In this document: positions 28,233 to 39,239 of the stretch, piece by piece
Numbering within the stretch: position 1 is the stretch's first letter
How the letters are laid out: the number at the start of each line of letters is the position of its first letter
Assembly: GCA_016181005.1 (NCBI GenBank)
Contig: JACPAE010000002.1
Span: forward strand, 1-64,000
From: Candidatus Aenigmatarchaeota archaeon
Lineage (GTDB): Archaea > Aenigmatarchaeota > Aenigmatarchaeia > CG10238-14 > SCSR01
Length of the DNA: 64,000 nucleotides
Direction: 5' to 3'
Program-made: the position numbers and the translations under genes
The notes under the pieces: model-generated
The model's database searches: none
Seen by the model: only the letters and a program-made list of their open reading frames with translations
What the model was told of the DNA's origin: nothing

Positions 28233-28496
28233 TTATTCGGCTATCTTGTAGACGTTGTCGCCTGGCCTGACCTTATCAGATACCTTAAGTCCTACAGCAT
28301 CTCCCTTATGAGCAATCTTGACAGCATTGTGCTCTATCTGCATCGAGTCGACCGTCTGCTCAATGTTGGTGGATGGACCTTCTATAGAAATTCTGTCGCC
28401 GTACTCCAGGTCGTCCTCGAGCTCGACTATGGCCACAGCTAGCTTGCCGTAATAATGCGTCACCTTGCCTACAAGCTTCTTCTCTCCCATAATCAA
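28233..28496 (-). CDS. translation elongation factor-like beta-barrel protein
   Basis: KVTHYYGKLAVAIVELEDDLEYGDRISIEG...HKGDAVGLKVSDKVRPGDNVYKI (EF-Tu domain 2-like). Confidence 0.75.
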   Translation of the reverse strand: MIMGEKKLVGKVTHYYGKLAVAIVELEDDLEYGDRISIEGPSTNIEQTVDSMQIEHNAVKIAHKGDAVGLKVSDKVRPGDNVYKIAE

Positions 28497-28563
28497 AGAT
28501 TGCCGTAAATAGTTAAAAAGCTTGCATTAAGGATATAAGCTGGCCAATCAAATTATTTATTGT

Positions 28564-28884
28564 ATGGCATTCAAGGGCGCTAAGGCAGGATGGTTTGTAT
28601 TTCCCTTGCTTGTTCTTTTTCTCATCGTTGGTGTGTACCTCGCACTCATAAATTTTCCGAATGTTTTCAGCGCCGATAATTTTGCGGTGGGGTATCTTGC
28701 TGCGGGCAATCTCAGCGTGGGCATCTTTGCCGTAGGGACTTTTGCTATAGGTGTGTTCTCAGTCGGCATATTTTCCATTGGAATATTCTCCATTGGTATT
28801 TTCTCTGTGGGCATCTGGTCTTTTGCATTATTTGCTTACGGCATTTATGCCAGGAATTTTGAATCAAAAACATCAAAACGATAA
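28564..28884 (+). CDS. membrane protein with FSxGI-type pentapeptide periodicity
   Basis: GIFAVGTFAIGVFSVGIFSIGIFSIGIFSVGI. Confidence 0.65.
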   Translation: MAFKGAKAGWFVFPLLVLFLIVGVYLALINFPNVFSADNFAVGYLAAGNLSVGIFAVGTFAIGVFSVGIFSIGIFSIGIFSVGIWSFALFAYGIYARNFESKTSKR

Positions 28885-28886
28885 GG

Positions 28887-29846
28887 ATGATTAAAAAACT
28901 CTTTATTAGTGTCTTGGCGATAATTTTTGTTTCATTTCTTGTATATATTTTTCAAAGCAAACCGGAGACTGTTGAGGATATCAAAATAAGCCTGCCAGAA
29001 GGCAAATTTTTGAATACGTATTTTCCCCTGTATGTAGCACAACATAAAAATTTCTTTCAAGAGCAGAAGTTGAATGTATCCCTGGTTTTCACAGACCCGG
29101 GAAATTCAGTTTATCAAGTGGTAGCCGGCGACGTGCAATTCGCCAGTTTAATTCCTTCTTCGATATCGTCCATGATGTCAGGCAATGACCTCAAAATAGT
29201 TATGACATTTTCAAAGGATGATGTGTTCTTTTATTCGAATTTGTCCTCTGTTGAAGAGTTGAGAGGCAAAAAAATTGCCGTCCCGAGCACTGGCACGATT
29301 TCATATGCCAAGCTCTCGTCTTTCTTGAAAAATTCGAACATTAGCGTCAGGGATGTGCGGATTTTCACCATATCCAACGTGGCCGAAAGGGTTCAGGCGT
29401 TTGAACTGGGAACTGTAGATGCGCTCACGGCTACAAACCTGGCATTTGAACCAGGTGAGGTTAAGATGGCGGTATATTTGGGCAATTATACTTCGGATAA
29501 GGCTGGAGGAGTAGTTGCGGCCGGCGATTACATCAAAGAAAATCCTGAAACCGTTATGAAATTGGTTACAGCAATTGCCGAATCGGTAAATTACATTTAT
29601 GACAACAGCGAAGATTCTATTCGGCTATTAGAGTCGGCGTTCAGCATAGACGAGCAACGAGCTAGAGATGTCTACAAATTTATTTTAGACAATGAATACT
29701 ATACATCTGACCTGGATCTGCAGGCTCTGGACGAGGAGGCGAAAGAACTGGCAACTGCGCAGGGCAGGGTTCCGATAAACATAGAAAACTTTGTAGATAA
29801 GACTTTTGTGGACAACCTTCCCGAAAATTTGTTAATCGGCGGCTAA
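28887..29846 (+). CDS. ABC transporter substrate-binding protein (NMT1/SsuA-like)
   Basis: YFPLYVAQHKNFFQEQKLNVSLVFTDPGNSVYQVVAGDVQFASLIPSS. Confidence 0.85.
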   Translation: MIKKLFISVLAIIFVSFLVYIFQSKPETVEDIKISLPEGKFLNTYFPLYVAQHKNFFQEQKLNVSLVFTDPGNSVYQVVAGDVQFASLIPSSISSMMSGNDLKIVMTFSKDDVFFYSNLSSVEELRGKKIAVPSTGTISYAKLSSFLKNSNISVRDVRIFTISNVAERVQAFELGTVDALTATNLAFEPGEVKMAVYLGNYTSDKAGGVVAAGDYIKENPETVMKLVTAIAESVNYIYDNSEDSIRLLESAFSIDEQRARDVYKFILDNEYYTSDLDLQALDEEAKELATAQGRVPINIENFVDKTFVDNLPENLLIGG

Positions 29847-29863
29847 ACGATGAAATGAGGTGG

Positions 29864-29949
29864 TGCAGAGGGCGAGATTTGAACTCGCGCACTCACTAAG
29901 AGACTAGCACCTCAAGCTAGTGGAATTGACCAGGCTATCCGACCCCTGC
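29864..29949 (-). tRNA. tRNA-Leu(GAG), no intron
   Basis: Acceptor GCAGGGG/CCTCTGC, anticodon CTAGC-TTGAGGT-GCTAG, long variable arm. Confidence 0.93.
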
Positions 29950-30029
29950 TTCATAGAAATAGATTGAAAGTTGTTATTCAAATTATTTAACGGTGGGAAG
30001 AAAAATTTAAAAAGACCTGAAAAAGGATG

Positions 30030-30092
30030 TTACATCTTCTTCTTGGTTTTCTTTCCCATCTTACCGGCATGAGTTGCGCATGATGTGCACAT
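30030..30092 (-). CDS. putative 20-aa Cys-containing basic microprotein
   Basis: RBS-like GGAGGGG then MCTSCATHAGKMGKKTKKKM. Confidence 0.45.
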   Translation of the reverse strand: MCTSCATHAGKMGKKTKKKM

Positions 30093-30148
30093 ATTTACCC
30101 CTCCATTCTTAAGTCCTATATTATTTACACTTCTTAAAATTATAAAGA

Positions 30149-30784
30149 TTAGCTGGCAGCTTGCTTTTCCTTCTTCGACTTGAGCCTCTTCAGCCTGAAC
30201 AGGTTCTCCCTTTCCATCTCTTCAAGCCTTTGCCTGACTTCCTTTATACTTTCTTCAATTTCCGGAATTATTTTATACTCCAAAGAATTGACTTTTCTCT
30301 TTGTTTTATCTATTTCCACCAACAATTTTCTCATTGCAATTTCCACTTCAGCGATTTCAAGCACCTTCCTTATAACATCCTCGTAAGATTCGTAAGCGTC
30401 GTCGATGTAGCCAGAAGTGCCGATAAGGCCATATCCCCTGTCGTGAAACTGCTGACCAGATTTGTCAAAAGTTATTACAGGCACGGCAACATTCATTATC
30501 CTTCGTGACCTGACGTCCAAGTCAATTTTCTTTTTAGGCGCAAATGAAACTGCCCGGACAAATTGCGTTCCTTCGATTGCGCGTGCAACATTTATGGCGC
30601 CAATTGCCTGCTTGTACTTTCCCTCTAGTTCTGCACTGGAGTAGCTGATGCCTTTCAAAAGCAGGAAAAACTCTCTTATCAAACTGTCTCGTTTCTTTTT
30701 TAGTACGCTATAGCCTGAAAATGCAAGCTTCAACCTGCTTTTCAAATTCAACAATTCTGACCGAGATGGTTTAACTGTCTGCAT
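30149..30784 (-). CDS. atpD: A/V-type ATP synthase subunit D
   Basis: Position after B; RSELLNLKSRLKLAFSGYSVLKKKRDSLIREFF. Confidence 0.93.
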   Translation of the reverse strand: MQTVKPSRSELLNLKSRLKLAFSGYSVLKKKRDSLIREFFLLLKGISYSSAELEGKYKQAIGAINVARAIEGTQFVRAVSFAPKKKIDLDVRSRRIMNVAVPVITFDKSGQQFHDRGYGLIGTSGYIDDAYESYEDVIRKVLEIAEVEIAMRKLLVEIDKTKRKVNSLEYKIIPEIEESIKEVRQRLEEMERENLFRLKRLKSKKEKQAAS

Positions 30785-30788
30785 ACTA

Positions 30789-32177
30789 TCAACCGCCGCT
30801 CAACTCCACAAACTTCAATCCCAGCAGATTTTCATACTTGTCAATGATCTCGTCGTCAATTTTCGTGAGCTCGCTTTTAGGCAATAATGACAATAGTTTC
30901 CATGCAAGGTTCAACGTCTCTTCCGCATTTCTGTCTTCATACTTGCCCTGCCTAACAAACTTGTTTTCAAACTCGTCCGCAAATTTCAAATAAAGCCTGT
31001 CACGCTCCGTAAGAGCTTCTTTGCCGACAATAGCGGCCAAACTTCTCAAGCTTCTTCCTTCTGCATAGGCGGCATACAACTGGTTGCTAACAGCTCTATG
31101 ATCATCTCTTGTATTGCCTTCGCCTATGCCTTTATTCATCAACCTGCTCAGGCTTGGCAAAACGTCAATTGGCGGATAAATTCCTTTTGCATGCAACTCA
31201 CGTGAAAGAACTATCTGGCCTTCTGTAATGTAGCCAGTCAAGTCCGGCACAGGATGTGTGATGTCTGCACTAGGCATCGACAAGATGGAGAATTGCGTTA
31301 TCGAACCTTTCTTGCCCTTTATAACTCCTGCCCTCTCAAAAATTTGTGCAAGGTCTGTGTACATGTAGCCAGGATAACCTCTTCTTCCCGGGACCTCTTC
31401 ACGTGCCGCGCCAATCTCCCTAAGAGCCTCTGCATAGTTTGTCATGTCAGTTATTATCACAAGGACATCGTACCCTTTCTCGAACGCAAGATACTCTGCG
31501 GCAGTCAATGCAGACCTCGGCGTTATCAACCTCTCAATCGCAGGGTCGCTGGCAAGATTTAGGAAAATTGCCGACCTTTCCAACGCCCCCGTCCTTTCAA
31601 ACTCCTCCATGAACTGTCTTGATTCCTCGCTTGTGATTCCTATTGCGGCAAAGACAACCGCGAAGTTCTTTCCAATCTTTGCCTGGCGCGCAACCTGCAA
31701 TGCTATCTCATTGTGCGGGAGACCGGCAACGGAAAATATTGGAAGCTTCTGTCCTACGACAAGCGTGTTCATGCCGTCGACTGAAGAGATGCCAACCTGC
31801 AGGAACTTCTTCGGCACGTCGCGAGAATAAGGATTGATGGACTCGCCGTTTATGTCAAGCTGCTTCTCAGGGATTATCTCGGTTCCGCCGTCCAGAGGCC
31901 TCCCCAAGCTGTCAAAGATTCTTCCAAGCATGTCTGGACTGCAATTCAGCTTTATCGTCTTGCCGCTGAACCTTACCACACTCTGCCTGTCGATGTTGCT
32001 CGTTCCTTCGAACACCTGCACTACAATAATTTCTTTCGAAGTATCGATAACTTGGCCTGTCTTAACTTGCCCTTCACCGAACTCTATCTCCACAAGCTCG
32101 CCGTAACCAACCTCGTGCGTATTCTCAACGAACACCAGAGGCCCCGCAACCTGCTTTATCGTCCTGTATTCCTTCAT
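30789..32177 (-). CDS. atpB: A/V-type ATP synthase subunit B
   Basis: Full-length subunit [31 protein letters not shown]. Confidence 0.97.
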   Translation of the reverse strand: MKEYRTIKQVAGPLVFVENTHEVGYGELVEIEFGEGQVKTGQVIDTSKEIIVVQVFEGTSNIDRQSVVRFSGKTIKLNCSPDMLGRIFDSLGRPLDGGTEIIPEKQLDINGESINPYSRDVPKKFLQVGISSVDGMNTLVVGQKLPIFSVAGLPHNEIALQVARQAKIGKNFAVVFAAIGITSEESRQFMEEFERTGALERSAIFLNLASDPAIERLITPRSALTAAEYLAFEKGYDVLVIITDMTNYAEALREIGAAREEVPGRRGYPGYMYTDLAQIFERAGVIKGKKGSITQFSILSMPSADITHPVPDLTGYITEGQIVLSRELHAKGIYPPIDVLPSLSRLMNKGIGEGNTRDDHRAVSNQLYAAYAEGRSLRSLAAIVGKEALTERDRLYLKFADEFENKFVRQGKYEDRNAEETLNLAWKLLSLLPKSELTKIDDEIIDKYENLLGLKFVELSGG

Positions 32178-35100
32178 TTGGCACCACCCAACAATTTTTC
32201 AAACTCCTGATGCATCCCCTTGGTTATCCTGTCCAAGTCTTCCTTAAAGTGCTCTTCGTGTATAAAGCCTAGTTTGGATATGTTTATCCTGCTGTTCATG
32301 TTCACAATGGAATTTACAGGGACGCCCTTTTCAACAACCTGCTCTGCAGTTTCGTAAAATTTAATTATGGTCTTGAGCATATCGTACTGCTTCTTCATGC
32401 TGCAGTAGCTGTCGACTTGGTGGAACGCGCTCTGCTGCAGGAAACCTTCCCTGATTACTCGAGCAACTTCCAAAATTATTCTTTCCTTTTCTGGCAATGC
32501 ATCGGCTCCGACCAGTTGAACGATTTCTTGGAGCGAAGCCTCCCGATAAAGTATATCCAGTGCCTTTGCCCTCAACTCAACCCAGTCGCTTGCGACATTC
32601 TTGGAAAGCCAGGGTGAAATGCTCTCTACATAAAGGCTGTAAGATTCGAGCCAATTTATTGACGGGAAGTGCCTTCTTTGCGCCAGCCTTGCGTCAAGTG
32701 CCCAGAAAACTTTTACCAACCTAAGAGTGTTTTGCGTTACAGGCTCAGAAAAATCGCCGCCAGGAGGCGAGACTGCGCCAATCGCAGTTATGGAACCTAT
32801 CCTGTCGGAGTCATTGCCAATGCAGATGACAATGCCCGCACGCTCGTAAAATTCTGACAACCGCGATGCAAGATAAGCTGGGTAACCCTCTTCTCCAGGC
32901 ATTTCTTCCAGCCTGCTGGAAATCTCTCTCATTGCTTCCGCCCACCTGCTCGTAGAGTCGGCCATGAGCGAGACGTTGAGACCCTGGTCCCTGAAATATT
33001 CGGCAATTGTCATTCCGGTGTAGACAGACGCCTCTCTTGCTGCAACCGGCATGTTCGACGTGTTTGCTATCAGAACTGTTCTCTCCATCAACGGCAATCC
33101 GGTCTTGACGTCAATCAAGTGTGGAAATTCGTCCAGGACGTCCGTCATTTCATTTCCTCGCTCGCCACAACCAATGTATACAACTATCTCTGCATCGCTC
33201 CATCTCGCGAGCTGGTGTTGAATGACGGTGTTGTGAAGTATCATAGGCATATCGCCACCGACGAAGTTGTGAGTTTCAGGCACAGTAAGATCGTAGACGT
33301 CATATTCACCATCTATTATTGTCACTTCTGTTATCTCATCGCAAAATACGTAATCAAGCGCTTGCGAGAAATCTTGCAGAGAGCTCATCTGGAGCTTGTG
33401 GATCATTTTTTGGAATGTCTTCACTGTCAGGTTTTGGTTAACATAATAACCAGCCGTGGAAATGCCCTCCTTTTCTAGGGCAAATGGCTTTACGTCCCCC
33501 AACAACTTCTTAAACAGTGCGCTTGTCATCGGAACTATGTCTGTGGAGTTGAAGTAGGACTCCCTATTATAATAGGGATGCATCTTAATTGCCTCCCTAG
33601 CTGTTATGGATATTCTATGGTAGGTTCTCCCATTAAGCTGTCTATCCCGCGCTCTGAACAAAACCCCTAGTCTTAGGAGCAAATAGCAGATATGGTCCTT
33701 CATTTCAATGCTTGCAGTAGAAATTTCTATCTCTTCATCCATCACACTTCCGTCACCGCTTATGTAAGCAATCAGGAAAGCCTTTATGACAGATTCGGGA
33801 GACAACAATAAAATTTCAGGAGGCACCACTTTTCTGGACTTTTTCTCTTTGGGATATCCCAGCGAAATTAGGAGATTTGCGAGGGGTTTGCTGTGGACTT
33901 GCACAGACTCGACTGTTCTCGCCCACACTTCTTTGGAATCCAAGTTGAATAATTTCTTGAAAAGATACGCTACTCTTTCCCTTAGCTTTTTATTCTTGTT
34001 GAAGAAAATTACCGTTTGCCTACCTCTTATCATCCCGTCGGACATCAGGAATCCAAAGAATTCTCCCAGCTCTTCTGTCAAATATTTCGGTACCTTTATA
34101 GGTGTGGATAGTCTTTCGGTTTTAACTAGTGTAAACTCTATTTTTGTTTGCGTCAAATTCTCAAACTTTCTTAAGAACGAAAGTGTCGGCAGGTTTCGCC
34201 CAGTATAATAGCCTATCAAGACATCGTAAGAGACTTCCATCAGCTTGGCTAATTCCTTTTTGGTTATCTTGTACCTCTTTATGTAATCGCTAATAGCTTT
34301 GCACATTTTTCCAACAGTTTCCTTGTCGGCTATTCGGCAATCAAAGTCTATAGGAACTTCGATATAGTCAGAGTGCAAGTCAATTTTTCGCGGAGAAATT
34401 ACAAAATCTCCCTTCTTTAAATTTTCTGCCTCTTTCTCCGCGACATTCAACTCTTCGTCCAAGGAAAACAACTTGTGGGACGGCGTAAGTCTTACTTTGC
34501 GTCCTGATCTTGTGCATAGCTCAACCAGTCTGCTGGACTTGCCCTTATAGACGTGTGTGGCATGTGCCATGGCTATTTTCTTACCATTAAAAGTGTGCAC
34601 AAGTGACGGCTTGGAAAGCCGAATAAGTGTCTCGTATTCAGACTCCGACTCTATTTCTCCAACAGCTGACTCAAAAATATCTTTGATTCTCCTGAGCTGA
34701 TTGTCAACCAATATTTTAGTGTCGCCAGTGATGCACTTGCCGGAACCAAACGGCCCTGGGACTGCTGCCGTTCCGCCTTTAACCAGTGGAAAAAATGTGT
34801 CGACAATCCTCTGTCCCGTCATTAATGGAATCTCAGGTTTCAACTTTTCAGTATACGGCCTCGGTACTCTCACAGGCCATTTATGCGCAAGATAAAGTTT
34901 TGTCCCGTCTTCAAACTCTCCAATAGATTCACGAATTGTAAAACTACCTGCATTAATCGATTTAATCCTTCCTTTGACATTTGGCGGAACAAGAATTTTG
35001 TGTTCAATCATTTTTGTTTCTTGCACAGTTCCAAGAACATCTCCGCCTACAACTTCCGAACTAGCTTTAATCTTTGGCGTGAACTTCCATTTCTTCTTCT

Positions 35101-35434
35101 CGTCCAACGGCGAGACTTCTATGCCGCGCTTGATGAAATCCCCGGTTGCGTCCCTGATTTTTGATAGCGGGCGCTGGATTCCGTCATAAATTGTTGTCAA
35201 AAGTCCAGGTCCTAATTCAACTGAAAGTGGGGCACCAGTTGCAACAACTTTCTCGCCGGGCTTCAATCCTGTCGTGTCTTCATAAACCTGAATAGTATAA
35301 CGATCGCCATTTATCTGCACGACTTCACCAATGAGCCCTTCATTTCCCACTTTCGCGACTTCGTACATCCTTGCATTCAGACCTTCTGCGATGACGACAG
35401 GCCCGGTTATCCTGTAGATTTTTCCTTCTGCCAT
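32174..35434 (-). CDS. atpA: A/V-type ATP synthase subunit A containing an intein
   Basis: GPFGSGK | intein | [10 protein letters not shown]; flanks match catalytic subunit A. Confidence 0.97.
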   Translation of the reverse strand: MAEGKIYRITGPVVIAEGLNARMYEVAKVGNEGLIGEVVQINGDRYTIQVYEDTTGLKPGEKVVATGAPLSVELGPGLLTTIYDGIQRPLSKIRDATGDFIKRGIEVSPLDEKKKWKFTPKIKASSEVVGGDVLGTVQETKMIEHKILVPPNVKGRIKSINAGSFTIRESIGEFEDGTKLYLAHKWPVRVPRPYTEKLKPEIPLMTGQRIVDTFFPLVKGGTAAVPGPFGSGKCITGDTKILVDNQLRRIKDIFESAVGEIESESEYETLIRLSKPSLVHTFNGKKIAMAHATHVYKGKSSRLVELCTRSGRKVRLTPSHKLFSLDEELNVAEKEAENLKKGDFVISPRKIDLHSDYIEVPIDFDCRIADKETVGKMCKAISDYIKRYKITKKELAKLMEVSYDVLIGYYTGRNLPTLSFLRKFENLTQTKIEFTLVKTERLSTPIKVPKYLTEELGEFFGFLMSDGMIRGRQTVIFFNKNKKLRERVAYLFKKLFNLDSKEVWARTVESVQVHSKPLANLLISLGYPKEKKSRKVVPPEILLLSPESVIKAFLIAYISGDGSVMDEEIEISTASIEMKDHICYLLLRLGVLFRARDRQLNGRTYHRISITAREAIKMHPYYNRESYFNSTDIVPMTSALFKKLLGDVKPFALEKEGISTAGYYVNQNLTVKTFQKMIHKLQMSSLQDFSQALDYVFCDEITEVTIIDGEYDVYDLTVPETHNFVGGDMPMILHNTVIQHQLARWSDAEIVVYIGCGERGNEMTDVLDEFPHLIDVKTGLPLMERTVLIANTSNMPVAAREASVYTGMTIAEYFRDQGLNVSLMADSTSRWAEAMREISSRLEEMPGEEGYPAYLASRLSEFYERAGIVICIGNDSDRIGSITAIGAVSPPGGDFSEPVTQNTLRLVKVFWALDARLAQRRHFPSINWLESYSLYVESISPWLSKNVASDWVELRAKALDILYREASLQEIVQLVGADALPEKERIILEVARVIREGFLQQSAFHQVDSYCSMKKQYDMLKTIIKFYETAEQVVEKGVPVNSIVNMNSRINISKLGFIHEEHFKEDLDRITKGMHQEFEKLLGGAK
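33230..34735 (-). mobile_element. intein (502 aa) with LAGLIDADG homing endonuclease in the P-loop of subunit A
   Basis: Starts [12 protein letters not shown], ends [11 protein letters not shown], +1 residue Thr; LAGLIDADG-like [11 protein letters not shown] and [15 protein letters not shown]. Confidence 0.95.
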
Positions 35435-35733
35435 AAATCAACACCCAATGTCCTTTTGATGTACTTCCTCAAGTCCTCCCCCCTTCCTTCTTTCGACAAA
35501 GGCACAACAACAGGCTGCACCTTGTTTTCCAAGACCTCTTTTAACTTGGGATTAATGGTATTATAATCTTTCTCGTCCATGATGACGATTCCTATTTCCT
35601 TGTTCTGCATTATCGTTTCCATAGTTTTGTGTATGTCCTGTCCTGGCTCAAAGTAATGCCTAACACCGGCAAGCATGAAGCCGGTCATGAACTCGTCGTC
35701 TCCTAGAACAGCTATCTCCATTTCACTCACCAA
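35407..35733 (-). CDS. atpF: A/V-type ATP synthase subunit F
   Basis: IAVLGDDEFMTGFMLAGVRHYFE...IGIVIMDE; operon position. Confidence 0.93.
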   Translation of the reverse strand: MVSEMEIAVLGDDEFMTGFMLAGVRHYFEPGQDIHKTMETIMQNKEIGIVIMDEKDYNTINPKLKEVLENKVQPVVVPLSKEGRGEDLRKYIKRTLGVDLWQKEKSTG

Positions 35734-36643
35734 TAATCAGCTGATGTCTCATGTCGGCTTCGCTTAATCCCGCTTTCTTGCCTCTGACAATAATTCGTAT
35801 GTTGCTCACCTCATTTTCTTTTGCAACGAAATAGGCTATGACAGGAGTTATGTCGTGGGAGAATTTGCTTATCAGCTTCAATGCTCTGCTCACGAAATCT
35901 TTTCTCAGCTTTAATCTCAATTCGGGAGAGTCGTAAAGGTCTTCCGAATAACTTTTTCCTCCGCGCATTTTTTTGAAAACCACTTTATGCTTCTTGGCTC
36001 TTGCTTCAATGGCCATGTTCTTTGACGTTATCTCATGCTTTATGAACTCCAGGAGATTCCTGCTCACACTTTTCAAAAGAGTATCGTAATAATATTTGTC
36101 CAGCTCATCTTCGAGAGTCGGCATGTCACTCCGGTATTTTTTCAGAATAGGATAGTATTCTGTATTCTTAAGATACTCGACAACTTCTTCAAAGTTTCCA
36201 GTCCTTTCCAGCAGTTCTTTAAAGAAAGCCTTGCTTAGCGAACCTGCTGTTATCAGCTCATTTGCCACAATTTCATCCTGTATACCGGAGATGTTTCCCC
36301 GCAAAACTGTCTTGATGCTAATGATATCGAATTTCTTCAGATACAGGGCCAATTCTTCCTTTGCATTTCTGACGGAAAATTTCAGAATAGAAGAAAACTG
36401 ATCTTCTAGATTCCGGTTTAGTGCATATTCAATCAGGTTAGTGCCGGAGAGGAGCCGCCCCAGCTCGTCAAACTCTTTTTTATACTCCCTTTCCTCCAGA
36501 AACCTTGAAATTTCTGCTATAGACATTTTCATCAGCTTTTCAAAATCGTCGCGCGATAGAAGCTTCGACTTCATCACCCTGACTCTCGTGTTGGTGTACA
36601 CGTATCCTGTGCCTTCACTCGAAATTCTTAGCAATCGCAACAT
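35723..36643 (-). CDS. atpC: A/V-type ATP synthase subunit C
   Basis: YVYTNTRVRVMKSKLLSRDDFEKLM...; operon position. Confidence 0.92.
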   Translation of the reverse strand: MLRLLRISSEGTGYVYTNTRVRVMKSKLLSRDDFEKLMKMSIAEISRFLEEREYKKEFDELGRLLSGTNLIEYALNRNLEDQFSSILKFSVRNAKEELALYLKKFDIISIKTVLRGNISGIQDEIVANELITAGSLSKAFFKELLERTGNFEEVVEYLKNTEYYPILKKYRSDMPTLEDELDKYYYDTLLKSVSRNLLEFIKHEITSKNMAIEARAKKHKVVFKKMRGGKSYSEDLYDSPELRLKLRKDFVSRALKLISKFSHDITPVIAYFVAKENEVSNIRIIVRGKKAGLSEADMRHQLIIGE

Positions 36644-37169
36644 TGATATCCCCCTTGAAATTTTCGAACAATCTGTCGAATGTTAAATTTATTCTAACTG
36701 TCTTGTCGGAATTTTCTACAATTATTCCGCCTATGCAATTTATCGCATCGGCAAAGACCAAGCCGGACTTTTCGGCGAATTTTTTGTCAGCCTTGTTAGA
36801 ATAAATGTATTTAGCATCCTGCAATTCCTGCCTGGCTCTTTCAACCAAAATCTTTACAATTGATTCTCTCTCCTTTTCGCCGAATTTAGATAGACTATCT
36901 TTTATTTCATTGAATATCTTTTCTGCGGCCATCTTCCTTGTTGCCAGCAGCATTCTCTTCTGTTCTATCTTTGCTGCCAGCAACTCGGCATTCTTCTTTT
37001 CGGCAAGCATCCTTTCTGTCTCTTCCTCGAATTGGAAAACCTGTTTTTCAGATTCTTTGCGGGCTTTGGACACTGTCCTTTCAGCCTCTTCCCCAGCTTC
37101 CTTAAGTATAGCCTGGGCTGTGACATTCGCCTGTCTTTCTATGTCTTCAATCACATCTTCCAATGCCAC
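36615..37169 (-). CDS. atpE: A/V-type ATP synthase subunit E
   Basis: Helical N-terminal stalk domain; operon position. Confidence 0.9.
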   Translation of the reverse strand: MALEDVIEDIERQANVTAQAILKEAGEEAERTVSKARKESEKQVFQFEEETERMLAEKKNAELLAAKIEQKRMLLATRKMAAEKIFNEIKDSLSKFGEKERESIVKILVERARQELQDAKYIYSNKADKKFAEKSGLVFADAINCIGGIIVENSDKTVRINLTFDRLFENFKGDINVAIAKNFE

Positions 37170-37206
37170 TTTTCCACCTCATAACCAATAAAATCATCCT
37201 GGAGCT

Positions 37207-37452
37207 TCATTGAGCCAATCCCAGGATGAGTATGGCCACTACCAGTCCGAAGATTATCAGCGTTTCCGGAAGTACAGTCATGATAAGCCCTTTTGCGAAG
37301 AAGCCCTCTTTTTCTGCACTTGCGCCTACTGCTGCGGCACCTATGTCCTTTTCAGCTATGCCTGCACCAAGCGCTGACAATCCTATAGCCAACCCTGCAC
37401 CGATAGCTATAAGGCCCGTGTTTACATCAGCCATTTGCATATCTACCTCCAT
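37207..37452 (-). CDS. atpK: A/V-type ATP synthase subunit K (proteolipid)
   Basis: IAIGAGLAIGLSALGAGIAEKDIGAAAVGASAEKEGFFAKGLIMTVLPETLIIFGLVVAILIL. Confidence 0.96.
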   Translation of the reverse strand: MEVDMQMADVNTGLIAIGAGLAIGLSALGAGIAEKDIGAAAVGASAEKEGFFAKGLIMTVLPETLIIFGLVVAILILGLAQ

Positions 37453-39239
37453 TTTTTAATTTTGCCAAAAGGAAAATATTGCCTGCCTCCGCCCTCCAAA
37501 AATTTTGCAAAAAATTCGAAGTAATGCAATCGCAAAGACTGGAGAAAAGGCCCTGAGATGCCCAAAATAATATTGACTGTGTGACCGATTAGAAATACGA
37601 AAATTGCTGGGACAAACCAGATGCCTCCGCTTTCGAGCATCTTTACACCCAATTCATTAACGACAACCGCCAAAGAGACGGAGGCCAGACCTATGGCAAA
37701 CAAACGCATGTATGAAAGTATGTTTGAGAGCAGGCCAGGAAGTTCTGCTATGCCTTTTATCCCTTCGCCCTTCAAGAGCATTAAAATACCCGCAACCATT
37801 AAAGCAGCACCACTATAGGTTAGAGCCTGGAACTTCATAAGGATCCCCAGAGTTAGTGCGGCAGCTGCAAATTCTATCAACAGCCAGGATCCTTTTTCAA
37901 AAATCGCATGCGGCAAGCCGTGCTCCTTGTATTTTGTTATAAATCCCAAAATCAGGCCGGCTGATATATGAACTAGCCCGAAGATTATAGAAACGATTAT
38001 CATAGTTTGAATTTCTTCAGCTCGGTGAATTACAGGACGGATTATTTCAAGGCCAAAAAATTCGCCGAACACTATACCGAAAATAATTGCTGACACTGAC
38101 GAGAACATCGCGATGTAAGCAATTGACTTGAGCGCGCCTTTGAGCTTGAAGAACAGGAATGCTGAAAGCGATAGAAGAACCAGGCCATAGCCGATATCCC
38201 CGAGCATGAAGCCGAAGAAGAGGGAAAATGTGAACAGAAGTATAATAGTCGGATCAAACTCATAATTCTTAGGATAAGAATACATTTTCAAAAGTTCCTC
38301 AAATGGTTGCGCGACTTTCGGATTGTCCAATTTTACAGGCGGTGCTTCTTCAGTCTCTAAAACTTCGATATTGACCTTGTCAGATGCGGCATTTGAAATC
38401 CGCTTTTCCAGCGCTTCATACGTGTCTTTGGGAACCCATCCTTCGGCGGCGAAAGTTCTTTTCGAAGTTACAAAGCTGAGAGGGGCTTCGGTTTTTTCTA
38501 TCAATTCTGTAAAGCTGTGCTCCATGTTCAAAATCAAACTCTCGTTGTATTTTCTGAATTGCCCGAATTCTGCTTTAATTTGCAGGATTTTTTTGTCCAC
38601 TTGCTCCAGTTCTGCAATCGCTTCCTCGTATCTCGTTTCTGGTAAATGCCGCTCCTCGAAGCTGTATTTAACCAGCATGTCTGCTGCAGACTTTGCGCTC
38701 TTTGTTGGAACTGTCAATATGACTGCTGCTTTATTGCCTACGATTTCTTTCATCAAGTCATAACTTAGGCCGGACCTTTCGAGTTCGTCTATAAAGCCTT
38801 TGCCAGCAACTCCGATAAAAGTTTTCAGAGATTTTGCTTGCTCTATTTTGTCAGACTCTGTAGCTATTCGTGAAATCGGATTAAGAATTATTTGTCCGAG
38901 CTTGGCTTTCCTTTCATTTAATTTCTCCAAGCCGGCACTCATCTTCTCGAATACCCGTTCAATTTTCTGCAGTTTCTTCAAGTTTGCCTTTGCAGGAATT
39001 TTTTTCCCTTCTCCGCCTATCTTTAAAAATGAAACCATAGAGCGTAGCTTCACCAAATGCTTTGAATAAAGGTCGGCCTCCTTGAAGGGTTTCCCTATGT
39101 CAAAATTTTCAGCAGGCCGGAATTCTGTCAAATGAAGCAGCTTCAAACCGTAAAGTTCATTTATCACTTTTTTCATCTGGCTCTTGCTTCCAAGGATTCT
39201 TATTTTGACCATGCCTTCAGGAGTCAGCATTTCAGCCAC
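37443..39239 (-). CDS. atpI: A/V-type ATP synthase subunit I
   Basis: FGFMLGDIGYGLVLL...LLSNILSYMRLFAIGLASVSLA. Confidence 0.96.
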   Translation of the reverse strand: MAEMLTPEGMVKIRILGSKSQMKKVINELYGLKLLHLTEFRPAENFDIGKPFKEADLYSKHLVKLRSMVSFLKIGGEGKKIPAKANLKKLQKIERVFEKMSAGLEKLNERKAKLGQIILNPISRIATESDKIEQAKSLKTFIGVAGKGFIDELERSGLSYDLMKEIVGNKAAVILTVPTKSAKSAADMLVKYSFEERHLPETRYEEAIAELEQVDKKILQIKAEFGQFRKYNESLILNMEHSFTELIEKTEAPLSFVTSKRTFAAEGWVPKDTYEALEKRISNAASDKVNIEVLETEEAPPVKLDNPKVAQPFEELLKMYSYPKNYEFDPTIILLFTFSLFFGFMLGDIGYGLVLLSLSAFLFFKLKGALKSIAYIAMFSSVSAIIFGIVFGEFFGLEIIRPVIHRAEEIQTMIIVSIIFGLVHISAGLILGFITKYKEHGLPHAIFEKGSWLLIEFAAAALTLGILMKFQALTYSGAALMVAGILMLLKGEGIKGIAELPGLLSNILSYMRLFAIGLASVSLAVVVNELGVKMLESGGIWFVPAIFVFLIGHTVNIILGISGPFLQSLRLHYFEFFAKFLEGGGRQYFPFGKIKKWR

